Below are positions 1-6,003 of a stretch of DNA of 8,915 nt, piece by piece (within the stretch, counting starts at the first letter, position 1; every line of letters begins with the position of its first letter). The notes under the pieces are model-generated. The model saw only the letters and a program-made list of their open reading frames with translations. It was not told where the DNA came from and searched no databases. The stretch lies in contig JAKJDB010000074.1 in the NCBI GenBank assembly GCA_022706175.1, forward strand, positions 1 through 8,915, written 5' to 3'. Position numbers and translations under genes: made by a program. Origin of the DNA: Candidatus Zhuqueibacterota bacterium. Lineage in GTDB: Bacteria > KSB1 > UBA2214.

Positions 1-717
1 CCCGGAACCGCCGTCAAAGGTCAATGCGATGTGCTTGCGGTCAGCCGGGCCGCGGCTGAAATCCCCGGCCGAGATCTCGGCGATGGGCCGGCCGGTGATG
101 GTGATGATCCTTTCCAGCAGGGAGACATGGCCATGCTCGTCCAAGCCGCGCACCACCAACTCGTTGTCCCCAGCCTTGACCGCTACGTTTTCGAAAGAAA
201 AGCGTCCGTCTTTAGAGATGGTCACGGCGCGCAGTTCGCGATTGACCAGCAGCGAGAGGCTGATGTTGTCCGCCGCCTCACCGACGATGGTGATGCGATT
301 TTCGCTGATCCGCGCCTGCTGCGGCTGCGACCATTGAATCCGGCTTCGGTCCTGTACACTGTCCTGCAAAGCCGGCGCCGGAGCTGGAAGCGGCGATCGC
401 TTCCAGGCCGCCACCTCACGCGCGAGATCGCGCAGCGACAGCCAGATCATGAGAAACAGGCTGAGGGTGATTAGCGGAAAGAGCCAGCGGCCGGCGCGGC
501 CGGACAGGGAACCGCCCTTTTTACTTTTAGATTTCGTGGCGGCGGGAGTGGTCCAAAAAATCGAGGCCTCCTGCAGCACCGACCTGAGCAGACAGCGCGT
601 GCTGCAAAAAGGCCGATCGAGAAAGGACCGCGTGCATTCCGGACAGATAAAAGCGCGGCACTGATGACAGCGTTTGCGGGTGACGGTCTCCGGATGGTTT
701 TTACATACATGGGCCAT
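1..717 (-). CDS. Membrane-anchored zinc-finger / Ig-like / polysaccharide deacetylase protein, C-terminus cut off by the window edge
   Basis: The frame is open from an ATG at 717 down to base 1 (239 codons, no stop). Residues 5-42 hold a Cys/His cluster (C5, H8, C17, C20, C25, C28, C38, C42) resembling a B-box-type zinc-binding module. A basic linker (about 62-67, KSKSKK) leads to one hydrophobic segment at about 78-95, so the Cys cluster should be cytoplasmic and the rest outside. Residues about 137-208 look like a small beta-sandwich (Ig/glucodextranase-B type, with a DGRFSF turn at 170-175). The last visible residues, ALTFDGGSG at 231-239, match motif 1 of the NodB polysaccharide deacetylase fold, which removes acetyl groups from cell-wall or exopolysaccharide sugars. 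The usual TFDD reads TFDG here, so the second Asp, normally a metal ligand, is Gly. The enzyme call rests on these few residues plus the architecture. No good Shine-Dalgarno precedes the ATG and no upstream in-frame ATG was found. It is divergent from the MEMO operon. Confidence 0.72.
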   Translation of the reverse strand, partial: MAHVCKNHPETVTRKRCHQCRAFICPECTRSFLDRPFCSTRCLLRSVLQEASIFWTTPAATKSKSKKGGSLSGRAGRWLFPLITLSLFLMIWLSLRDLAREVAAWKRSPLPAPAPALQDSVQDRSRIQWSQPQQARISENRITIVGEAADNISLSLLVNRELRAVTISKDGRFSFENVAVKAGDNELVVRGLDEHGHVSLLERIITITGRPIAEISAGDFSRGPADRKHIALTFDGGSG

Positions 718-763
718 GAGAAAAAAGTTAGCAAACTGCCGGTGAAAAGCAAGGTAAATATCC

Positions 764-792
764 TTGGAATTTCGCTAATTTCTTTCTAAACT
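764..792 (+). promoter_or_regulatory. Weak candidate sigma-70-type promoter for the MEMO operon
   Basis: TTGGAA (764-769) and TAAACT (787-792) are separated by 17 nt in the 115-nt divergent gap between the deacetylase gene and the MEMO gene. Each hexamer matches the consensus at about four of six positions, so this is only a plausible placement. No sigma-54 motif was found in this gap. Confidence 0.25.
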
Positions 793-821
793 ATCCGGCA
801 GGTTGCATGTCGCATGATTTC

Positions 822-827
822 AGGAGG
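822..827 (+). promoter_or_regulatory. Strong Shine-Dalgarno site for the MEMO gene
   Basis: AGGAGG at 822-827, five bases before the ATG at 833, fixes the start of the first gene of the operon. It is the strongest ribosome binding site seen in this operon. The three downstream genes have weak sites and overlap the preceding gene. Confidence 0.8.
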
Positions 828-832
828 GCCTG

Positions 833-1699
833 ATGAATCCTGATTCAAATAAACACGTGCGTCCGGCCGCCTGGGCAGGTGCGTTCTATCCCGCCGAGCC
901 GGCGGAATTGCGCAGACAGGTGACCAGAATGCTGATGGAGGCTGAAGAGGCGCCTGTCGCCGGCCATCTGATCGGTCTGATTGTGCCGCACGCCGGTTAC
1001 ATCTATTCCGGACCTACGGCAGCCCGTGCCTATCGGTTGCTGAAGCATCGGCCAATCAAGACGGTCATGGTGATCGCGCCCAGCCATGCCGAATGGTTTG
1101 AAGGCGTTTCCGTCTATGGCGGCGATTTTTATGAGACCCCGTTGGGCCGGGTCCGCGTGGACCGCGCCAAGTCCGAAGCACTGGCTGCGTTCGATCGCAG
1201 CATCACCCTTTCCGAAGCCGGCCACCATGCTGCCGGAGAACGCTCCGAGCATTCTCTGGAGGTGCAACTGCCGTTTCTGCAGATCGCCCTGGATGCGCCG
1301 TTTCAGCTGGTGGCAGTGGTGTTCCATGACTATCGACCGGACCTCTGCCGTTTGCTGGGGCTTGCCCTGGCCGGCGTCATGGAGGAATCGGATCTGCTGG
1401 TGGCGAGCACGGATCTGTACCATGGCTATTCCTACAAGGCCTGCAAACGCAGTGATGACGCGACCCTGCAGGCGCTTTCGACCATCGATCCGGAAGGGTT
1501 TTGCAGCGCTATGCAGGCGGAAACCGTACAGGCCTGCGGCGCCGGCCCGTTGGCCGCTCTGCTCTATGCCAGCCGGGAGAAAAAAGCGAACACCATCACC
1601 CTGCTGCATCGCACCAATTCGGCCGATGTGACCGGCTCCCGGGAGGGCTGGACCGTAGGCTATGCCAGCCTGAGTATAAGCCGATGTCTGAAAGAATAG
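833..1699 (+). CDS. amrB: MEMO1-family protein (AmmeMemoRadiSam system protein B)
   Basis: This 288-residue protein has the usual length and motifs of the MEMO family, a fold related to class III extradiol dioxygenases. The visible motifs are GAFYP (16-20), PHAGYIYSG (52-60, H53), PSH (83-85, H85), EHSLEVQLPFL (139-149, H140/E143), STDLYH (192-197) and ACGAGP (234-239, C235). H53, H85 and C235 correspond to the conserved His/His/Cys pocket of human MEMO1. The family's substrate in bacteria is not firmly established. It often occurs with an AMMECR1-domain protein and a radical SAM protein, but neither is in this window. The STDLYH segment differs slightly from the more common SSDLSHY. The start is set by AGGAGG at 822-827. 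The gene overlaps the next gene by 16 nt and opens a four-gene overlapping operon. Confidence 0.93.
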   Translation: MNPDSNKHVRPAAWAGAFYPAEPAELRRQVTRMLMEAEEAPVAGHLIGLIVPHAGYIYSGPTAARAYRLLKHRPIKTVMVIAPSHAEWFEGVSVYGGDFYETPLGRVRVDRAKSEALAAFDRSITLSEAGHHAAGERSEHSLEVQLPFLQIALDAPFQLVAVVFHDYRPDLCRLLGLALAGVMEESDLLVASTDLYHGYSYKACKRSDDATLQALSTIDPEGFCSAMQAETVQACGAGPLAALLYASREKKANTITLLHRTNSADVTGSREGWTVGYASLSISRCLKE

Positions 1700-2547
1700 C
1701 CATCCTCGGCGCCGGCAGAGTGGGCACGGCTCTGGCTTTGTCCCTGCAGCATGCCGGCCATGAGCTTGTGGCTGTGGTGGATGCCGATCAACAGGCTGCA
1801 GCCGAGTGCGCAAACCGGTGCCGGAAAAGAGGGATCGTTCGAACCGCAGAAACATTGCCCGCGGAGGTGACGCTGGTTGTCATCGCCACGCCGGACGGCC
1901 GCATACAAGAAGCAGCGCACCAGCTGGCGAATGGCTCCGGGGTCAACGCAGAGACGGTGGTATGCCATCTTTCCGGAAGCTTGACGGCTGACGTTCTGAT
2001 CCCTCTGGCCGGCCGGACAAGCCTGCTCGCTTCCTGCCACCCCCTGGCGTCCTTCTCTTCTGCGTCCGTCGACCGTTGGGCTTTCAAGGACATCCCTTTC
2101 GCCCTTCAGGGCGATCCGGCCGCGTTGCAGCGTTTGATCCCGGTGATCGAAAGTCTATCCGGCCGCTATTTTTTTCTGGCGCCGGGAAAAAAAACTTTGT
2201 ATCATATCGCCTGTGTTCTGGCCTCCAACTATTTCGTCGGGCTGGCCTCCATGGTGGAAGAGGTTTTAAAACAGGCCGGCATCGATTCCCTGGAGATCAT
2301 GGCGCCGTTGTGGCGATCGACTTTGGAACACATTCTGCAGCAGGGCCCGGCTCAGGCGTTGACCGGACCCGTGGTGCGCAATGATGTGGACACCGTGCGA
2401 CGCCATCTGCTGGAAATAAAAAGCGAATTCCCACAGTTTGTACCCGTATACAAGCATATCGGCCGCCGGTTGCTCGCCCTGGCGCGGCAGCAATCCCCTG
2501 AAGCCGATTTATCCAAGATGGAAGAGCTGTTCACCGATGAATTTTGA
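1684..2547 (+). CDS. Rossmann-like and DUF2520 domain-containing putative oxidoreductase
   Basis: This 287-residue protein starts with a dinucleotide-binding fold: IAILGAGRVGTAL, with GAGRVG at residues 9-14, followed by an acidic VVDAD turn at the end of beta-2. The Rossmann-like half continues through VIATPD and CHLSG segments and a CHPL-SFSS motif. The C-terminal half has the ASNYFVGL helix and the LTGPVVRNDVDTVRRHL motif typical of DUF2520. The family resembles ketopantoate or 6-phosphogluconate type dehydrogenases and probably binds NAD(P), but its reaction is unknown. The start at 1684 lies inside the 3' end of the MEMO gene (16-nt overlap). The same frame stays open upstream to 1501, but that extension would read through MEMO coding sequence and carries no family homology. 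The ribosome binding site is weak, consistent with translational coupling. Inside the gene are a T7 run (2169-2175) and an A8 run (2187-2194), and the frame stays intact across both. Confidence 0.88.
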   Translation: MSERIAILGAGRVGTALALSLQHAGHELVAVVDADQQAAAECANRCRKRGIVRTAETLPAEVTLVVIATPDGRIQEAAHQLANGSGVNAETVVCHLSGSLTADVLIPLAGRTSLLASCHPLASFSSASVDRWAFKDIPFALQGDPAALQRLIPVIESLSGRYFFLAPGKKTLYHIACVLASNYFVGLASMVEEVLKQAGIDSLEIMAPLWRSTLEHILQQGPAQALTGPVVRNDVDTVRRHLLEIKSEFPQFVPVYKHIGRRLLALARQQSPEADLSKMEELFTDEF

Positions 2548-3796
2548 AATACGCGACAGGCTGTTCTTGGAAGCGCAGGAAAGGCGCATGCTTTCACCGC
2601 TGGCAGCCAAGAGCGAGGACTATCATCGCACCCGACGCTATTCAGAGCCGGAGCATCCCTATCGCACGGCTTTTCAGCGCGACCGCGACCGCATCATCCA
2701 CTCCCGGGCTTTCCGCCGCCTGAAACACAAACGTCAGGTTTTTCTAACTCAATCGGGCGACCACTATCGCACGCGACTGACGCACACGCTGGAGGTGGCG
2801 CAGCTCAGCCGCACCCTTGCGCGCAGCCTCGGCCTCAATGAAGATTTGACCGAAGCGGTCGCCCTGGGTCACGACCTCGGACATACGCCCTTTGGCCATG
2901 TGGGCGAGATCGTTCTGCACAAGATCATGAGCGGCCGCGATGACCTGGACGGCCTGCTGCCCTCCGGCGTCGTCGCCGGCGGCTACAAGCACAATTACCA
3001 GAGCCTGCGGGTGGTGGATGTGATCGAAAAAAAATACAGCTGGGAGGGGCTGAATCTCACCGCCGCCGTGCGCGAAGGGCTGCTGAAGCACACTCGCCTG
3101 CGCCGCAGTGATCTCGACTATCCTGATTTCTATCTTCAGGGATTGCATTATGAGCAGGATTCGGCCACAACACTGGAAGGCCAGCTGGTGGCGGTGAGCG
3201 ATGAGATCGCGCAACGCACTCATGATCTGGAGGACGGCATTCGCGCGCACTATGTCACGCTGCGCCAGGTGCGCGAGCTGGAGATCATGAAAAGGGTGGA
3301 GGCCGCTTCTCCGCAAGGACAACCCGTTCTGGCGCATGACTTTCTCCAACGCAATCATTCCATCCGCAGCCTGATCAATTTTCTGGTGACGGATGTGCAG
3401 CGGGAAACCCAGCGTCGCGTCATCGAATCGGGCGCAACCGGTGAGGGGTTCCATACGCTGATGGCCTGGTTCAGCGATCCGGTCCATCCCCTGCAGGAGG
3501 AGCTGGATCATTTCATCGATCGTCACGTCATTCGCACCGCCGTGGAGCGGCACAGCGACGACCGGGCGGTGGATGTTCTCCGCACGCTCTTCAAGGCCTA
3601 TTATCGAACGCCGCAATTGCTGCCGGACTGGCGGCTGCAGACGCTGCCGTTACCTGAGAATGGAAACGCCGCCTCGCTTCCGCAACGGGAGTGGCATATT
3701 TTTCTCAGGGCCATCTGCGACTATATCGCAGGCATGAGTGACCATTTTGCCGAAACCGAATACAGCAGGATAGAGAGCGTTCTGCATGAGTCTTGA
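2537..3796 (+). CDS. dgt: Deoxyguanosinetriphosphate triphosphohydrolase (dGTPase-like HD protein)
   Basis: This 419-residue HD-domain phosphohydrolase would cleave dNTPs (classically dGTP) to the nucleoside and tripolyphosphate, controlling nucleotide pools in the cytoplasm. Visible hallmarks are FQRDRDRIIHSRAFRRLKHKRQVF (about 46-69), TRLTHTLEVAQ with H83, GHDLGHTPFGHVGE with H112/D113, HNYQSLRVV (152-160) and the distal metal-ligand Asp in VAVSDEIAQRTHD (D222). The full H...HD...D set is therefore present. The frame is open to an ATG at 2438, which would add 33 residues. I chose 2537 because the extra segment is a non-homologous, Trp/Pro/Ser-rich reading of the overlapped DUF2520 3' end, and because GGAAGAG lies at 2520-2526. 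The start overlaps the previous stop by 11 nt. Substrate specificity (dGTP versus other dNTPs) cannot be read from the sequence. Confidence 0.93.
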   Translation: MNFEIRDRLFLEAQERRMLSPLAAKSEDYHRTRRYSEPEHPYRTAFQRDRDRIIHSRAFRRLKHKRQVFLTQSGDHYRTRLTHTLEVAQLSRTLARSLGLNEDLTEAVALGHDLGHTPFGHVGEIVLHKIMSGRDDLDGLLPSGVVAGGYKHNYQSLRVVDVIEKKYSWEGLNLTAAVREGLLKHTRLRRSDLDYPDFYLQGLHYEQDSATTLEGQLVAVSDEIAQRTHDLEDGIRAHYVTLRQVRELEIMKRVEAASPQGQPVLAHDFLQRNHSIRSLINFLVTDVQRETQRRVIESGATGEGFHTLMAWFSDPVHPLQEELDHFIDRHVIRTAVERHSDDRAVDVLRTLFKAYYRTPQLLPDWRLQTLPLPENGNAASLPQREWHIFLRAICDYIAGMSDHFAETEYSRIESVLHES

Positions 3797-4649
3797 ATTG
3801 AGTCTGGAGAGGGTTTCTTTTCATTACACCGGCATCGCCGCTTCTGCGGCGCCGGTTCTGCAGGATGTGTCGTTTACCCTGGCCGAAAAAGAGTGCACGG
3901 CCATCGTCGGTCCCAGCGGTTCGGGCAAGACCACTCTGATCCAGCATTTTACCGGATTGCTACGCCCGACCAGCGGCCGGGTTCTGGTGGATAGGGCCGA
4001 TATTAACGGCAAGAAATACTCTCTGACCGCGCTGCGGCGGCGCATCGGATTGGTGTTCCAGTTCCCCGAAGCGCAGCTGTTTGAGGAGACTGTGTATCGT
4101 GATGTGGCCTTCGGACCAACCAACCTCGGGCTGAGCGTCGAAGAGATCGATTCGCGCGTGCGTAACGCCCTGACGCTGGTCGGTCTGGAGGCCGATTCTT
4201 TTGCCGGCCGCTCGCCCTTTCGTCTGAGCGAAGGAGAGAAGCGCAAGGTCGCCATCGCCGGCGTCCTGGCCATGCAGCCGGAGATGATCATTCTCGACGA
4301 GCCCACCGCAGGCCTGGATCCGGTTGGCGTACAGAGCATGGCCGCCATCCTTGAAGCCCTGGTCCACCGCGGGACCACGCCGGTGTTCATCACCCACCAC
4401 ATGGATCTGGTCGCTGAGGTTGCACAGCGTGTGCTGGTGCTTTCGGCCGGCCGTGTGATCTTTGACGACACGCCGGAACAGCTGTTTAAAAATACCGCCG
4501 TGCTGGAAAAAGCGAAACTGGATTTGCCGAATTTCATTCAGGAGTTTACCGCTTACCGGCCCTTCCTGCCCGCAGCACTGCAATCGGTGCGCAGCTATCG
4601 CCAACTCGTGCACCGGCTGCAGCAGCACCCTTTATCCCGTCCCAGCTAA
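3786..4649 (+). CDS. ecfA: Energy-coupling factor (ECF/CbiO-type) ABC transporter ATPase
   Basis: This 287-residue cytoplasmic ATPase would power ECF-type uptake of a vitamin or metal ion. It shows the Walker A motif GPSGSGKTT (42-50), Q-loop VFQFPEAQLFEETV with Q92, signature LSEGEKRKVAIAG (147-159), Walker B MIILDEPTAGLD with D171/E172, and H-loop ITHHMD with H204. The EAQLF segment after the Q-loop and the (K/R)RKVAIAG continuation mark the EcfA/CbiO subgroup rather than other ABC classes. The signature reads LSEGE instead of LSGGQ, a variant I recall in some EcfA proteins. About 80 C-terminal residues after the H-loop match the usual EcfA extension. The start overlaps the dGTPase stop by 11 nt. 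Neither an EcfT transmembrane subunit nor an S-component is in the window, so partner and substrate are unknown. Confidence 0.92.
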   Translation: MSLELSLERVSFHYTGIAASAAPVLQDVSFTLAEKECTAIVGPSGSGKTTLIQHFTGLLRPTSGRVLVDRADINGKKYSLTALRRRIGLVFQFPEAQLFEETVYRDVAFGPTNLGLSVEEIDSRVRNALTLVGLEADSFAGRSPFRLSEGEKRKVAIAGVLAMQPEMIILDEPTAGLDPVGVQSMAAILEALVHRGTTPVFITHHMDLVAEVAQRVLVLSAGRVIFDDTPEQLFKNTAVLEKAKLDLPNFIQEFTAYRPFLPAALQSVRSYRQLVHRLQQHPLSRPS

Positions 4650-4688
4650 TCAGTCGCACAGCCACAAGTGTTCGGAAACAATACAAGC

Positions 4689-4703
4689 GGATTATTCTAA
4701 TCC
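4689..4703. repeat. Perfect 15-nt palindrome, candidate activator-binding site
   Basis: GGATTA-TTC-TAATCC is a perfect inverted repeat with 6-bp arms and a 3-nt centre. Its centre at 4696 lies about 135 nt upstream of the start point predicted for the sigma-54 promoter at 4807-4822. That is within the usual range for enhancer sites of sigma-54 activators with a Fis-type helix-turn-helix. The binding role is an inference. No second copy was found upstream of the promoter at 6738. Confidence 0.45.
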
Positions 4704-4782
4704 ACCCTTCGGCTCAAGAATGCGGTCCACCGTTTGCTGCCGCCGCAATTTAAGGTGTAACTATTTGATATTATTGTGAGCC

Positions 4783-4817
4783 ATTTTTTGCCTTCTCTCG
4801 GATTTTTGGCAAAAAAT
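4783..4817. repeat. 10-bp inverted repeat overlapping the -24 box
   Basis: ATTTTTTGCC (4783-4792) and GGCAAAAAAT (4808-4817) are perfect inverted arms around a 15-nt spacer. The right arm contains the GG of the -24 element of the sigma-54 promoter. It could be an operator, a weak terminator for the upstream operon, or a side effect of the AT-rich promoter. The stem is mostly A:T and no clean T-tract follows, so a terminator role is not convincing. Confidence 0.4.
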
Positions 4818-4822
4818 TTGCT
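4807..4822 (+). promoter_or_regulatory. Sigma-54 (-24/-12) promoter
   Basis: TGGCAAAAAATTTGCT matches the sigma-54 consensus TGGCACG-N4-TTGCW. The invariant GG (4808-4809) and GC (4820-4821) are separated by exactly 10 nt. Transcription should begin near 4833, giving a leader of about 38 nt before the ATG at 4871. The gene driven is itself a sigma-54 activator, so positive autoregulation is likely. Confidence 0.8.
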
Positions 4823-4855
4823 TATGTTTTAGCGAAAATTACGGGTGGGGCGCAA

Positions 4856-4865
4856 AGAGGTGAGG
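4856..4865 (+). promoter_or_regulatory. Ribosome binding site of the sigma-54 activator
   Basis: AGAGGTGAGG at 4856-4865 contains two overlapping purine-rich Shine-Dalgarno-like cores. They end 5 and 10 nt before the ATG at 4871 and support that start. Confidence 0.65.
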
Positions 4866-4870
4866 TCGTC

Positions 4871-5956
4871 ATGTTTGAAACCTTGGGTGAGATAGACATC
4901 GAAGAACTGGATTATGATCTTTTAGAGCAGATCAAACCTAAATCCCAAACCCATTTCTCCGGTTTTGAGTTATACTACCCCAAACTGAGCAAATCCCCAG
5001 AGATCCAAAAAATCTACTCTCTGATCAACAAAGTGGCGGTGAGCAACGCGTCGGTTTTGATCCAGGGGGAAACGGGTTCGGGCAAGGAGTTGATCGCCGG
5101 CGCCATTCAGGCTCTTTCGCTGCGAGCCGACAAACCGTATGTCACGGTCAATTGCGCCGCCATTCCCGAGCATCTGCTGGAGAGCGAGTTGTTCGGTCAC
5201 GACCGCGGTGCGTTCACCGGCGCGGTGACCACGCACATCGGCAAATTCGAACAGGCTGACGGCGGCACCCTGTTTCTCGATGAGATCGGCGACATGCATC
5301 CGACCACCCAGGCCAAAATTCTCCGCGTGCTGCAGGAGCAGAGTTTCACCCGCATCGGCGGCCAGAAAGTGATCCGTGTCGACGTGCGCATCATCGCCGC
5401 CACCAACAAAGACCTGTGGCAGGAGATCGAAAGCGGCCGGTTTCGTCCGGATCTGTATTATCGCCTGAATGTGGTGACCGTGCAGGTTCCGCCTCTGCGC
5501 GAACGGCGTGAGGACGTGCCGCTGCTGGCGGACTATTTTAAGAAAAAATTCGCCGCCGAGTTGAAAAAAAATATCGGCAATTTTACCGCAGAGGGCATGG
5601 AGTTGCTCGCCAATCATTCCTGGCCGGGAAATATCCGTGAGCTGCGCAATTTGATCGAACGGGCGGTGCTGGTGACCAACAGCGGCGAGGACATCACGCC
5701 CAAAGATCTGGCGCTCACGGGAAAAGACTATTTCGCCGCCGGCGGACGCGACCGTCGCCGTGAAGAACGCGGACCGTCTTTGCCGTCGCTGCGGCTGGAA
5801 GAGCTTGAACGCATGGCCGTGACCATCGCTTTGGAACGGTCGAAATGGATTCAAAAAGACGCCGCTGAACTGCTGGGCATCTCTCCGCGCGCCCTGAATT
5901 ATAAAGTCTCTCAACTCGGCATCGCCTATGCCGGCTGGCGGAAAAACGTCGTCTGA
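4871..5956 (+). CDS. Sigma-54-dependent transcriptional activator, AAA+ plus Fis-type HTH, no receiver domain
   Basis: This 361-residue enhancer-binding protein would hydrolyse ATP to remodel sigma-54 RNA polymerase. A short acidic N-terminus (about 1-37) is followed directly by the AAA+ domain, with no response-regulator, GAF or PAS domain, as in PspF-like activators. Visible motifs are Walker A GETGSGKE (66-73), ESELFGHDRGAFTGA with the sigma-54-contacting GAFTGA loop at 113-118, Walker B GGTLFLDEIGD (131-141), ATNKDL, GRFRPDLYYRLN (189-200, arginine-finger region) and NHSWPGNIRELRNLIERA. A charged linker (about 291-308) leads to a Fis-type helix-turn-helix at about 309-351 (AAELLGISPRALNYKVSQLGI). 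With no sensory domain, its activity may be set by its own expression or by a partner protein. It has a sigma-54 promoter upstream and probably shares a transcript with the secreted protein 47 nt downstream. Confidence 0.95.
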   Translation: MFETLGEIDIEELDYDLLEQIKPKSQTHFSGFELYYPKLSKSPEIQKIYSLINKVAVSNASVLIQGETGSGKELIAGAIQALSLRADKPYVTVNCAAIPEHLLESELFGHDRGAFTGAVTTHIGKFEQADGGTLFLDEIGDMHPTTQAKILRVLQEQSFTRIGGQKVIRVDVRIIAATNKDLWQEIESGRFRPDLYYRLNVVTVQVPPLRERREDVPLLADYFKKKFAAELKKNIGNFTAEGMELLANHSWPGNIRELRNLIERAVLVTNSGEDITPKDLALTGKDYFAAGGRDRRREERGPSLPSLRLEELERMAVTIALERSKWIQKDAAELLGISPRALNYKVSQLGIAYAGWRKNVV

Positions 5957-6003
5957 GCACGATCAGGGATCGGATTTCATTACAAGGAACGATACAGAAT
6001 AAC

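Noticed and set aside
31..474. A 147-codon plus-strand open frame at the left edge.
   Set aside because: It lies opposite the minus-strand deacetylase-type gene, which has a coherent zinc-finger, membrane, Ig and NodB architecture. The plus-strand translation is unrecognisable.
845..1855. A 336-codon open frame on the minus strand opposite the MEMO gene.
   Set aside because: The plus strand encodes a clear MEMO protein with all motifs. The minus-strand translation has no recognisable domain.
2438..2536. A 33-residue N-terminal extension of the dGTPase using the ATG at 2438.
   Set aside because: The added residues come from another reading of the DUF2520 3' end and do not resemble dGTPase N-termini. 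The ATG at 2537 fits the short-overlap pattern of this operon.
2744..3616. A 290-codon minus-strand open frame opposite the dGTPase gene.
   Set aside because: It is a shadow of the well-supported HD-domain gene, with no domain signature or start context.
4462..4779. A 105-codon plus-strand frame running from the ecfA 3' end into the gap.
   Set aside because: Most of it is an alternate frame of ecfA. The part in the gap has no homology and would cover the palindrome region.
4783..4830. A rho-independent terminator for the MEMO-ecfA operon.
   Set aside because: The stem is nearly all A:T beyond three G:C pairs, the loop is 15 nt and no continuous T-tract follows. The same bases fit a sigma-54 promoter much better.
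4970..5914. A 314-codon minus-strand open frame opposite the sigma-54 activator.
   Set aside because: The plus strand has every AAA+ sigma-54 activator motif. The antisense translation shows no family features.
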